Shown: positions 39,178 through 51,656 of the stretch, one piece after another
Layout: each line of letters opens with the position of its first letter
Numbering within the stretch: the stretch's first letter is position 1
Assembly (NCBI GenBank): GCA_947184155.2
Contig: CAMXCT020002036.1
Location: 54,462 to 118,461, forward strand
Source of the DNA: Cladocopium goreaui
Lineage: Eukaryota > Sar > Dinophyceae > Suessiales > Symbiodiniaceae
Direction: 5' to 3'
DNA: 64,000 bases
Translations under genes and position numbers: made by a program
The notes under the pieces: generated by a model
What the model was told of the DNA's origin: nothing
What the model saw: only the letters and a program-made list of their open reading frames with translations
The model's database searches: none

Positions 39178-39217
39178 GTATGCGGTCAACTTGTTGATAG
39201 CTCCTTATTTCTAGTGT
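39165..39217 (+). other. Inverted repeat across B1/A2 junction, candidate recombinase site
   Basis: ACACTAGAAATAAG (39165-39178) and its exact reverse complement CTTATTTCTAGTGT (39204-39217) flank 25 bp. The junction of B1 and A2 falls at the inner edge of the left arm. Paired 14-bp arms around a core are typical of tyrosine-recombinase sites. Element A has a weaker version (TAGAAAC ... GTTTCTTA) around 28132-28175. Confidence 0.65.
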
Positions 39218-39552
39218 TGGTGAGAAAACGTGTTTTCGTGCTGCTGGTTGTCCTCCTTGTTGTGCTGTCTCCTCTTTGCTGCAAGGGATCACTCGAAGAT
39301 GGATCTGTGTATTTTACAACTGACTTGGCTTGAGTTTATTTGCAATGGCAGTTTGTGAATCGTTTGCAATCAACTTCAAACACTTGGTTTTTGGCGGCAC
39401 TTCAAACTCTTGAATTTCCAGAAGTTCATTCAGTGATGACATTGCACACTTACAAGTCTACAGCCGTACCCAGATGAAGAATACAATGTGCGACATCTTG
39501 GCTTATCAGGGTAGGGTGGCGGGTAGCCTCATACTTTTTTGGTTGAGGTTGC
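39178..39552 (+). repeat. Element B repeat A2 (375 bp)
   Basis: Partner of A1 with one mismatch. Confidence 0.97.
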
Positions 39553-39582
39553 CCCACCCAGCCCTCCCTATGACCTTGCCGT
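39553..39582 (+). repeat. A2-B2 spacer of element B
   Basis: 30 bp starting CCCACCCAGCCC, not part of either repeat. The first eight bases equal those of the element A spacer. Confidence 0.8.
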
Positions 39583-39943
39583 GGGGATCAAATGTCTGAG
39601 TTTTACAACAGGTGAATACAATTCATTTTTGGAAGCACCTTCTTTCTGGCAGGCAATTTATCGATTGCTCGAACTGGTGATGACACAATCGAATCGACAG
39701 ATTGACGACTCGAACTTGCACAGGCCGTTGTCACTGGTGTCAAAAAAGATTGTGCGCTTCGGAATCTCTCTGACCAACATTTGTTTCATGTCAATGCGTT
39801 TGAATTTTTTGCGTGATTTCCAGCTTGAGCGATTTTTCGAGTGAAGGGTTTTTACATCCCAATGGTTTGCACTGAGTGCTTTGTTTGTAATTTGGCGTTT
39901 GCTTTTTCTAGGATATACCAGCAGCCACCTACACTAGAAATAA
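39583..39943 (+). repeat. Element B repeat B2 (361 bp), right end
   Basis: Partner of B1. It ends at ...AGAAATAA, after which the CTATCCAT microsatellite resumes. Confidence 0.97.
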
Positions 39944-40116
39944 CTATCCATCTATCTATCTATCTATCTATCTATCTATATATCTATATATGTATATATC
40001 TATCTATCTATATATCTATATATCTGTATATCTATATATTTATATATCCATATATCTATATATTTATCTATATATCTATATATTTATCTATATATCTATA
40101 TATCTATATATTATAT
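39944..40116 (+). repeat. CTAT/TATCTA microsatellite, right part
   Basis: Begins CTATCCATCTATC and grades into TATATCTA; the continuation of the array interrupted by element B. Confidence 0.97.
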
Positions 40117-43100
40117 GTGTGTATAGTTGAATTTTTTGTGCGAAGTGTCGTCGTTTGGTTCAAGGGTTTGTTCAGAACGAATGAGGTGAACATTTCCTCC
40201 TTAACTTCGGTGCGGTTTGATGTAGTTTTCTTAAATTTGACAAACGTTCCCTCTATTGTTGACGTGACAGCTGGTTGATTGCAGATGCAAAAATCATGCA
40301 TGGAATTGTTATGCATGTAGATGTGCACCTGGGTCAAACCACCAGTCCCCACATTAGGGTTATGAATTTCAAACGATTTTAGCCTCCATGGCCCATCGGG
40401 CTTTCAAACGTCGGCTGAACGACAAGGCAGTTTTGGGTGGTGTTTCGTTCTGTCAACGTACGCGTTAGCACTTTGCAATGGTTTGCTTGTAAAATCACCT
40501 ACATATGCATGTACATATGTACGTACGTGTATACGTTTCTGTTTACTTGTCATTTGGATGTCAATAAAAAATGCATGTATAAATGGAAACGAACAAACAC
40601 AATTCCACGAGTTAATGCCAATTTTTTTGTTTGCAAACATAACATGTGTTTTTGCATTTGTGAAGGGTTTAAATTAGAATGTATCGCCAGGTTTGGCAGA
40701 CGTTGAACATTGATGAAGATGTTTCTGCCAAGGCGTGGGTTGAATTATTTTGTTTACAGCTCCATGATGATCTGTTTTGAATTATTTTGCGCGGTCGGCA
40801 CAGTTCGCATTTGGAGTTCAGGCGGCGAAAACTGACGGCCGAGTCTCTTGACTGTGCCAGGAAGGTTGTTTTCGAAGAGGATTGCTTGCATGTGTAGAAC
40901 AGACGATGTTTCAACATGACCAAAAATGCACCCAAAAAAATGTGCCAAACATGTCAAACCAACAGCACCATTGGAATTGTTGCACCATGCCATTTTTTCA
41001 CAATTAATGCAAAAATGCATAGAACAATTTGCACAAAAAATGTCCAACTTACAATTTTTTATCGATTGATGATATTGATGGTTTCTTGGCTTGGCTGGAA
41101 TCGTTTTTCCCATCGGCGCGTTGTTTTGTTTGAACCGCGCATCTGCAAAGGTCTTTGTTTGTTGTTCTTGGGCAATGTTATTGCTCAGGGTTTTGAACTA
41201 CTCCTTCTGCTATGGCCGTGTTTGATTGCGTTTTGCTGTTTATTTTTTTTGGGCCCAAACAACCTAGAAACGCAACGCAATTTTACAAAATGCATTTTAT
41301 TTTGTTGTGATCCCCACTTGGACTTCTGCGCTTCAGACTTCAGCACTGGAGTTCCTTCGCAAGACGATCAGTGAGGTCGAGTATTTTTTGTGTGTCCATG
41401 CTGTTCACCATTGCTTTGGTCACACCATCGAATCTAAATGATATGTTTTCGATAGAACTGAATCCTGGTGTTGTTTCATTGGTCCATGTTTGTGCACTCA
41501 CACCACGTGATGCTCTTTCGCCTCTAAAACTTGAAGCAGGTTTTTGCAGCTTTAGGCAGGCAGACTTTGAACATAACATCAAAAAAAATCATTTTGGAAA
41601 CGTGGTTGATTCACATCAGGGCAAACAAGATGGTTGGACCTAGTCAATTTGACAGGCAAAACCAATGAAGAGGCAGGTACCGTTGCAGAGACACTTGAGG
41701 CTGGAACGCAGGGAATTTGAGGTCTGGCAGAATCGACCTGTAAATATCCTGTTGAGAAACTATCAGCTATGAATGACGTAGTTGAGCTGCGTTCAAAGGA
41801 CAGGTTTCCCTGTTTCACCAGTTCGTCAGGCTGCTATTTTTGACATCACAACGAATGGAGAAGTTTCGAAGCGAAAGTATCAAGCAGAGGCTTCGGATTG
41901 CATTTTTTTTCAATGATGACATGAAAAATGAGGTGGAAGTGTACCAATGCATCTATACATATTACATATCTATACAGAATGGCATGCAGCGTCTTAAATG
42001 ATTCTCAATGTTTGGGTTCCTGTCTAGATTAGACATGCTTTTTGGTGCTGGAATAAAATAAACAGGTTTACATGTACTGTGCTGACTGTGCTGTATGCAG
42101 TTTTGGACTGAAATTGTTCCAGCAAAAGGTGCAAGATTTGCTAATCAGTTGTCCCGCTTCACAAGGTGAGTGTATTGACATGAAGATGATGAACGTGCTA
42201 TATTCCCGGGATAAACTGACAATCAGAATAAAGTGTTGTCAGGTAGAGATAATGTTGATGTACCTGGGTCAGCACCATTATGTGCATTGTATTGCATTCT
42301 CAGTTGTCAGATGTTGTCAGGATGGCACGAATTAGGCGTTCTTCTCGTCCTTCCATTCCACTCATTCCACCTTCCACTTCTGGCAGAGAGAACTGAGAAA
42401 GGGTTGGATTGAACATGATTGAACAAAATGCCGGTGTGCCTGCTCAGAGCAAGGGCTGTTCGATAGTGAAAATATGTGAAAATAGCCAACATGATGCTAG
42501 AAAATGCTAGAAAGACCTGTGGAAGCTGCTTCATATGATGTAAGATGATGTAAGTGTACTCAGATGGACACAGGTTCAAAGGTTGTGTGCAGCCTTCCGG
42601 CAGGAGGCTTGGCACCCAGAGAAAGTTGATGAAAACGAATAGCAACCTCAGACCCAAGTCAAGACTGGTGATTGTGATAGAAATTAACGCGTGCATTGAA
42701 TGCATTGGTGTATCGTGATCAGACTTTCGACAATGCAAAGTGGTTGCAGGACAGGCACGGGCAGTGTGGGGAACCCTTTTCCGTGACTCGATTTCAGGTT
42801 GTATCAGTTGTCATTTTCACAATCCATTTTTCAGTTTCCTTAGTGTTGCTCTAGTGATCAGCTGGAATGGACCGTGCTATGACTCTCATGGCTCAATTTC
42901 AGCGAACTCTTGTAAGACATAATCCGCACCAGATTCCAGCCCTCCACGTGGCTACATGTAATTTGGCGCAATATCTTGACTTTCAGGATGTTCTCACAAA
43001 TGGACGGAGGGCAGCTGTTGAGCCTTGCACACAGTTGGCCAGTTCAGACCTTCTCGTGTTTTCGTTTTTCATTGGACCGACATTGGACCAAAATTGGACC

Positions 43101-44990
43101 AACGCCGTACCAACATTGTCAACTATGGAGGCCCTTTTGTGGTCTCCCTGTGCAATGCTCTTGCGGGTTTGACTGCGGAACATCGCTTTGCACTCTACGG
43201 CACTTGGGACATGTGGGCTCTGCATGTTTGTGTTTGCGGCGCTTGATATCTTGAAATTTGCTCCTTTCTGGGTGGACTGGATTCGGCCGAAGGCGCAGTA
43301 GTGGTGCGTGTTTTTTTCGTTAAGATTTTGTTCAAACGTGACAGGAATAAACACGTTAAGGATCGAAGATTGTTGAGCCAAGGGAATGGGCGGATTCTCG
43401 TGGACTTTGTGGCAGGTGCAGTACTTTGCCATACTTTGTGGGGCAGGGAAGGTTCGAGGAAATGACAGGAAATGAGGAGAGCTTGACAGGTGAAAATAGG
43501 ACATCGTGACACAATGTGCTCCCTTGCTACATGTTTCCATGTTTTGAATTGTTTTGAATGTTCCTTCGTTCCTTCCTGTTGGTCTACTATGTTGCAACAC
43601 ATGCTGGAGAGCCACAGCATCATCACCGCCTTTCTCTCGCTTGCCTACACCAAGGTTGGTTGAGCTTCCACCTGAGGAGCTGTTTGGAGTCTGGAGAAAA
43701 CACTTGGTCGTAACATGTCGTAACACCATAGTCACTGACTTAGTCACTATGTAACACTAACAGTCAGGCATCTCACCCATCCCTTTTGTTGCGCCATGCC
43801 ATTAGCGTGCCAGCGCAAGGAATGTTCACTGGTGTCCACCAGAAGATGTTGTTGCCAGTCTTTCATAACATACTTCCAGAACATAAATTTAGAGCCTTTG
43901 TCGCAGGAGCTTCTTCTACATTCAAAGCGGGCTCGTTTGGCAGAATTGAGGCAAATGCCACCTCAGGACTAGTCTTGTCACAAGCGGATCACATATCAGT
44001 AGCCAGGCAGTGAAAAGCAGTGTGGAGGAATTGAACTGAAGTCTACCTACATATATAAAGATCGAAGGCTTTCTAGAAAAGAAACTTTTGATTCCCCCAC
44101 GGATAAACTGCTCAGCTGCAAATCACAATCTGTTGCCTGTAAGAACCCTGTAGGAACTGTATGAGTCCCTCTCCCATCTCTCTGTTACGATGCACCTGCT
44201 ACGATGCTGCGGCATTCCCAGAAAGACTGCCATTTAGCACTTTTCGTACTGGCACTATGTCCTTTCTCTCCGCACCGCGCCACACCATATCCAAGACTCA
44301 AACAAGTTGCCAGTTGCTACGATTATGCCGAATTTTGCTGGACAGCTGCAGCCAAGTACGCAAGTGAAAGAGCGAATGAGCAGCTAATGCATCTAGCAAG
44401 GCTGCATTCAGCTACATGTTTTTGGAAGATGCTGCAGTAATGCTGCATGCCTTCACGCCTCAGATCACAAGTGAGCTGTCACCAGATCCACAGCTGGTCA
44501 TGAGCCACAGTATAAACTGCCTTGCACAAATTGCAAAATGCACCGTGCTAAGTTTTCATGCAAGAATGAAAGAGAATGAAAGAGAAACAAAGAAAATGCT
44601 CCAAAGCATGTTTGTGCTTCTCGCATGCTTCCTGATGTGTGAGGGTTATGTGCGGCTGTGATCAGTCTGGGGATGGGTTGGTCTATGCTCAGTCACAGCA
44701 AGAGTCAGCTGTTTGGAATTTGATTCAACTTGGTCGAAAAATCTTGTCAAACCTGGATGATCATCTAAGTACCCTATGATATTGTCGAGTGTGATCCACA
44801 GTTGCTCTTTGCATTGGGATGCATGCGCAGAGTTGGGAAGTGGCACTACTAGAGGAAGGAAAAGTGAAGGAACTTCGACAGAAAACAGAGAGATGAAGAT
44901 GATAGGTGCAGACTGAAGTAGAGACAAGGACAGGATTAGTAAAGAAAGAAAAAACATATAAATAATGAAAAATATATAATGATAAATCAT
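40117..44990. other. Gene-poor region
   Basis: A/T-rich, no recognisable gene. The longest open frames (40916-41374 plus, 42983-43747 minus, 44204-44440 plus) have no domain and poor complexity. Host exons with introns could be hidden here, for example around 43780-44660, but nothing supports a call. Confidence 0.45.
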
Positions 44991-45040
44991 GATAAAGTAG
45001 ACAACGATAAAGACAGATAAAGAAAGTGGAAGTGAAGAGA

Positions 45041-48000
45041 GTCCAAACAACAAAGAACAACAACAAAGAGCAACAAGGAAAAACAAGGAACAAGAAAGAA
45101 CAAAAAGAAAAACAAAGAACATGCAAGAACAGCAAAGAACAACAAAGAACATGCAAGAACAGCGAAGAACAGCAAAGAACATGCAAGAACAACAAAGAAC
45201 CACAAAGAACATGCAAGAACAGCAAAGAACAGCAAAGAACATGCAAGAACAACAAAGAACCACAAAGAACAGCAAAGAACATGCAAGAACGGCAAAAAAC
45301 AGCAAAGAACATGCAAGAACAGCAAAGAACAACAAAGAACAGCAAAGAACATGCAAGAACATCAAAGAACAGCAAAGAAGGGCAAAGAACATGCAAGAAA
45401 AACAAAGAACCACAAAGTTCAGCAAAGAGCAGCAAAGAACAACAAAGAACATGCAAGAACAGCCAAGAACAGCAAAGAACATGAAAGAACAACTAAGAAC
45501 AACAAAGAACAGCAAAGAACATGCAAGAACAGCAAAGAACAACACAGAACAACAAAGAACAACAAAGAACATGCAAGAACAACAAAGAACAGCAAAGAAC
45601 ACCAAAGAACAACAGAGAACAACAAAGAACAGCAAAGAACATGCCAGAACAGCAAAGAACACCAAAGAACACCAAAGAACAACAAAGAACAACAAAGAAA
45701 AACAAAGAAGACCAAAGAACATGCAAGAACAGCAAAGAACAGCAAAGAACATGCAAGAACAGCAAAGAACAGCAAAGAACATGCAAGAACAACAAAGAAC
45801 AACAAAGAACAGCAAAGAACAACAAAGAGCAGCAAAGAACATGCAAGAACAGCAAAGAACAACAAAGAACAGCAAAGAACATGCGAGAACAACAAAGAAG
45901 AACATAGAACAGCAAAGAAACATGCAAGAACAGCAAAGAACAACAAAGAACAGCAAAGAACATTCAAAAACAACAAAGAACAGCAAAGAACATGCAAGAA
46001 CATGCAAGAACAGCAAAGAACAACAAAGTACAGCAAAGAACATGCAGGAACAGCAAAGAACAGCAAAGAACAGCAGTGAACATGCAAGAACAGCAAAGAA
46101 CAACAAAGAACATGCAAGAAGATGCAAAAACAGCAAAGAACAACAAAGAACAGCAAAGAACATGCAGGAACAGCAAAGAACAACAAAGAACAGCAAAGAA
46201 CATGCAAGAACAGCAAAAAACAGCAAAGAACATGCAAGAACAGCAAAGAACAACAGAGAACAGCAAAGAACAGCAGAGAACATGCAAGAACAGCAAAAAA
46301 CAGCAAAGAACATGCAAGAACACCAAAGAACCACAAAGAACAGCAAAGAACGTGCAATAGCTACAAAGAACAACAAAGAACAGCAGAGAACATGCAAGAA
46401 CAACAAAGAACAACAAAGAACAGCAAAGAACATGCAAAAACAGCAAAGAGCAGCAAAGAACATGCAAGAACAACAAAGAACCACAAAGAACAGCAAAGAA
46501 CATGCAAGAACAGCAAAGAACAGAAAAGAACAACAAAGAACAGCAAAGAACATGCAAGAACAGCAAAAAACAACAAAGAACAACAAAAAACAGCAAAGAA
46601 CGTGCAATAGCTACAAAGAACAACAAAGAACAGCAAAGAACATGCAAGAACAACAAAGAACAACAGAGAACAGCAAACAACAACAAAGAACAGAAAGAAC
46701 ATGCAAGAACAACAAAGAACCACAAAGAACATGCAAGAACAGCACAGGACAACAAAGGACAGCAAAGAATATGCAAGAACAACAAAGAACGGCAAAGAAC
46801 AGCAAAGAACATGCAAGAACATGCAAGAACAGCAAAGAACAACAAAGAACAGCAAAAAACAGCAAAGAACATACAAGAACAACAAAAAAGAACAAAGAAC
46901 AGCAAAGAACATGCAAGCACAGCAATAATCAGCACAGAACAACAAAGAACAACAAAGAACAACAAAGAACAGCAAAGAACATGCAAGAACAGCAATAATC
47001 AGCACAGAACAACAAAGAACAACAAAGAACAACTAAGAATCTAAGAACAACAAAGAACAGCAAAGAACATGAAGGAACAGCAAAGAACAACAAAGAACAG
47101 CAAAGAACAGCAAAGAACAGCAAAGAACAGCAAAGAACATGTAAGAATCACAAATACCAACAAAGAACAGCAAAGAACATGCTTGAACAACAAAGAACAG
47201 CAAACAACATGCAAGAACAGCAAAGAGCAACAAAGAATAGCAAAGAACATGCAAGAACAGCAAAGAACATGCGAGAACAACAAAGAAGATGCAAAAACAA
47301 CAAAGAACAGCAAAGAACATGCAAGAACAACAAAGAACAACAAAGAACAGCAAAGAAGAACAAAGAACAGCAAAGAACATGCAAGAACAGCAAAGAAGAT
47401 GCAAAAACAGCAAAGAACAACAAAGAACAGCAAAGAACATGCAAGAACAGAAAAGAACAACAAGAACAACAAAGAACAGCAAAGAACAGCAAAGAACATG
47501 CTAGAACAACAAAGAACAACAAAGAACAGCAGTGAACATGCAAGAACAGCACAGAACATGCAAAGAACAACAAAGAACAGCAAAGATCATGGAAGAACAA
47601 CAAAGAACAACAAAGAACATCCAAGTACAGCAATGAACAACACAGAACAACAAGAACAACAAAGAACATGCAAGAACAACAAAGAACAGCAAAGAACAGC
47701 AGAGAACATGCAAAAACAACAAAGAACACCAAAGAACAGCAAAGAACAACAAAAAACAACAGAGAACAACAAAGAACAGCAAAGAACATGCAAGAACAAC
47801 AAAGAACAACAAAGAACAGCAAAGAACATGCAAGAACAGCAAAGAACAACAAAGAACAACAAAGAACATGCAAGAACAGCAAAAAACAGCAAAGAACAAC
47901 AAAAAACAGCAAAGAACGTGCAATAGCTACAAAGAACAACAAAGAACAGCAAAGAACATGCAAGAACAACAAAGAACAACAAAGAACAACAAGAACAGCA

Positions 48001-50262
48001 AAGAACATGCAAGAATCGCAAAGGACAACACGGAACAATAAAGAGCAACACAGAACAGCAAGATACAGCAAAGAACATGCAAGAACAGCAAAGACAAGCA
48101 AGAACAACAAAGAATAGCAAAGAACCACAAAGAACAGCAAAGAACATGCCAGAACAACAAAGAACAACAAAGAACAGCTCAGAACATGCAAGAACCGCAA
48201 GGCACATGCAAGAACAGCAAAGAACAATAAAGAACAGCAAAGAACATGCAAGAACAGCAAAGAACAACAAAAAACAGCAAGGAACATGCAAGAACAACAA
48301 GGAACAACAAAGCACAGCAATGAACAGCAAAGACCCACAAAGAACATGCAAGAACGAACATGCAAGAACAACAAAGAAGAACAAAAACAGCAAAGAACAT
48401 GCAAGAACAGCAAAGAACAACGAAGGACAACAAAGAACAGCAATGAACATGCAAGAACAGCAAAAAACAACAAAGACTAGCAAAGAACATGCAAGAACAG
48501 CAAAGAAATAACAGAACAGCAAAACACATGCAAGACCAGCAAAGAACAAAGAACAGCAAAGAACAAAGAACAACAAAGAACATGCAAGAACAACAAAGAA
48601 CAACAAAGAACAGCAAAGAACATGCAAGAACAGCAAAGAACAACAAAGAACAGCAAAGAACATGCAAGAACAGCAAAGAACAACAAAGAACAGCAAAGAA
48701 CATGCAAGAACAGCAAACAACAACAAAGAACAGCAAAGAACATGCAAGAGCAAAGAACCACAAAGAACATGCAAGAACAGCAAAGGACAACAAAGAACAG
48801 CAAAGAATATGCAAGAACAACAAAGAACAGCAAAGAACAGCAAAGAACATGCAAGAACAATCAAGAACCACAAAGAACCACACAGAACAGCAAAGAACAT
48901 GCAAGAACAACAAAGAACCACAAAGAACAGCAAAGAACATGCAAGAACAACAAAGAACAGCAAAAAACAACAAAGAACATGCAAGAACTGTAAAGAACAA
49001 CAAAGAACAGCAAAGAACCGCAAAGAACAACAAAATACAGCAAAGAACATGCAAGAACAACAAAAAACAATAAAAAACAGCAAAGAACAGGCAAGAACAG
49101 CAAAGAACATGCAAGAACAGCAAAGAACAGCAAAGAACATGCAAGAACAGCAAAGAACAGCAAAGAACATGCAAGAACAGCAAAGAACAGCAAAGAACAG
49201 CAAAAAAAAACACCAGCAAAGAACATGCAAGAACCACAAAAAACCACAAAGAACATGCAAGAACAGCAAATAACAACAAAGAACATGCAAGAACATGCAA
49301 GAACAGCAAAGAACATGCAAGAACAGCAAAGAACAACACAGAACATCAAAGAACAACAAAGAACAGCAAAGAACATGCAAGAACAACAAAGAACAGCAAA
49401 GAACATGCAAGAACAGCAAAGAACAACAAAGAACAAAAAAAGAAGAACAAAAAACAACAACGAACAGCAAAGAACATGAAAGAACGACTAAGAACAACAA
49501 AGAACAGCAAAGAACATGCAAAAACTACAAAGAACAAAGAACAGCTAAGAACATGCAAGAACAGCAAAGAACATGCAAGAACAGCAAAGAACATGCAAGA
49601 ACAGCAAAGAACATGCAAGAACAGCAAAGAACAAAAAAAACAGCAAAGAACATGCAAGAACAACAAAAAACACAAAGAACATGCAGAGACAGCAAAGAAC
49701 AACAAAGAACATGCAAGAACAGCAAAGAACAGCAAAGAACATTCAAGAACAACAAAGAACAGCAGAGAACATGCAAGAACAACAAAGAACAGCAAGGAAC
49801 ATGCAAGAACAGCAAAGAACAACACAGAACAACAAAGAACAACAAAGAACATGCAAGAACAACACAGATCAACAAAGAACAACAAAGAACATGCAAGAAC
49901 AGCAAAGAACAACACAGAACAACAAAGAACAACAAAGAACATGCAAGAACAACAAAGAACAACAAAGAACAGCAAAGATCATGCAAGAACAGCAAAGAAC
50001 AACACAGAACATCAAAGAACAACAAAGAACATGCAAGAACAACAAAGAACAACAAAGAACAGCAAAGAAGATGCAAGAACCGCAAAGAACAACAAAATAC
50101 AGCAAAGAACATGCAAGAACATCAAAGATCAACAAAGAACAGCAAAGAACATGCAAAAACAGCAAAGAGCAGCAAAGAACATGCAAGAACAACAAAGAAC
50201 AACAAAGAACAGCAAAGAACATGCAAGAACAGCAAAGAACAACACAGAACAACAAAGTAAAG
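45041..50262 (+). repeat. 5.2-kb satellite of 10-bp units
   Basis: Almost every 10 bp is one of AACAGCAAAG, AACAACAAAG or AACATGCAAG, in irregular order, with few indels. Three units (30 bp) encode ten residues, so frames are open on both strands over kilobases (plus: Q/R/T/K/N-rich; minus: L/F/V/C-rich). These frames follow from the unit sequence and are not evidence for genes. Rare variants such as CGTGCAATAG recur at 46351, 46601 and 47917, pointing to internal segment duplication. Confidence 0.97.
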
Positions 50263-51091
50263 AACAACAGAGATGTACAGAAGAGTAGCTGGAACCTGGC
50301 ATACCTCCCGGCAAGACATGCTGAAATGGGTTTGTCGGGGTCGATCGACCGGTCGATGTGCATGTTTATATTGAAGGGCTCAGTTCCGGCAAAACTTGGA
50401 AAACCGCACGGGTCCAGTCTTCATGTTTCACTGAAGGCAGTGATATGTACGGGTATTTCAGGGTTGACAAGAAAAACATGAAAAACTTATGGCACTTGAT
50501 TTCTCCATGATATAGGGAAAAGGGGCAACTCCAAAAAGGTTCAGAACACGTCATAGAAGAAGTCTACAAGGCTGAGGTCAACGATGAAATCGAGCCATGT
50601 ATCAGTGTATGTACATGACAAGTGCTCACCACAAATCAGCAAAAATCAGCCGGAGTGTGCGGCTTGGCCTACTTGCCACTGCAGATTGCAGCAACCAGTT
50701 AGACCTGATCGCTTGAAACAGATTGAGTGACCGACAATCGGCATTAATCGGCAGGTATGTACAAGCTGGCCAGGGTTGCATCTCACTAGAAGTGAAAGTC
50801 TTACTTGACCCCCATGATCTGGGGCTGTCCCTTGCGTGATTTAAACACTTCCTGCTTCATAGACTGCTCCCAATGGAATTCATGGACAATGCCCTGCGCA
50901 ACAGAGTGTGCAGATGGACATGCAAAACATGATTGCGGCGCCTGTGGATTTGCGGTGTTTTTGTTTGTTTTGAAAAATGCAAGTTTATCACATCGCAATC
51001 TGCAATTCATCTTTTTCTTGGCTTGCAGGAGAAGTTCCCACCTCTTTGTTGTGGATAGATAGCACACAGCCTTCCCAGTTCATCCCACATG
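50263..51091. other. Gene-free region right of decamer array
   Basis: No gene or repeat recognised. Short open frames only. Confidence 0.45.
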
Positions 51092-51213
51092 GAGAAGATC
51101 CTATAACGTAGCACCCATGGACTGTGTGTATGTGTGTGTGTGTGTGCGTGCAGGTGCAAGAGAAGATCCTATAACGTAGCATCCGGTTTGTGTGCGTGCG
51201 TGCATGTGTGTGT
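51092..51213 (+). repeat. TG microsatellite with duplicated 22-bp block
   Basis: GAGAAGATCCTATAACGTAG occurs at 51092 and 51160, separated by TG-rich repeats. A second TG tract leads into the 443-bp repeat. Confidence 0.8.
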
Positions 51214-51656
51214 GAACCATCTGAAAAGATGTAAAACTTCTACTTCCGATTTTGCCTGGTCCTTCTTCGTTTTTCTTGTGGCACGGGAAAAGAGTTAAAC
51301 TTCCCTGATTTTTGTTGGCATTATCTCATTTCATTTCAAGCAGGGGGCCGCTGGGGAACATTGCAGTCAGCGGCCAACGAAGACGCTGCAATGTTCCTGT
51401 GAAAACGTACCTGCAATTTTCCAGTTTTTCGTCAATGGCAACCGGCTAAGCTAAGAACCGGCATGTCGTTTTCAAACAATTTTCAAACCAAACTTGATAT
51501 CAGGGAGGGAACGATTTGCATCTAGCAAGGATGTGGAAATACAAACTTCGAGATTCTTCTCTGATCTTGTCTTCCTGTCAGGTTTAATGGAATGTTTTTG
51601 CAAGTAAGATGCATTCCACATCAGAATTCGCAAAGATTGTTCTGAGCAAGTGTGTG
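51214..51656 (+). repeat. Direct repeat, copy 1 (about 443 bp)
   Basis: Over 90% identical by eye to 52564-53015. Starts GAACCATCTGAAAAGATG and ends GAGCAAGTGTGTG. Contains a perfect 11-bp inverted repeat GAACATTGCAG (51356-51366) and CTGCAATGTTC (51386-51396). Both copies are bordered by TG runs. Possibly LTRs of a short non-autonomous element or a duplicated dispersed repeat. Confidence 0.85.

Larger units (their letters stand above)
30509..39943 (+). mobile_element. Complete tyrosine-recombinase retroelement B (9,435 bp)
   Basis: Terminal structure A1 (30509-30883), internal genes, B1 (38817-39177), A2 (39178-39552), 30-bp spacer, B2 (39583-39943). A1/A2 are 375 bp each with a single mismatch. 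B1/B2 are 361 bp each and read as identical. Split direct repeats of this form are diagnostic of Ngaro/PAT-type YR retrotransposons. Genes in order: recombinase, Gag-like, methyltransferase-RT-RNase H. It sits cleanly inside a CTATCCAT microsatellite without long target duplications. Near-identity of the repeats and long open frames mean a recent insertion. Confidence 0.93.

Noticed and set aside
42983..43747. 254-codon minus-strand ORF as a gene
   Set aside because: No recognisable domain, mixed composition, and shorter plus-strand frames overlap it. Openness alone is not enough.
20318..50262. CRISPR array
   Set aside because: The tandem repeats have no unique spacers of constant length, no cas genes, and the DNA is eukaryotic in type.
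44646..50288. Very long ORFs on both strands (over 600 codons)
   Set aside because: They run through the decamer array, whose units contain no stop in several frames. Composition (QRTKN or LFVC only) and overlap on opposite strands show they are by-products.
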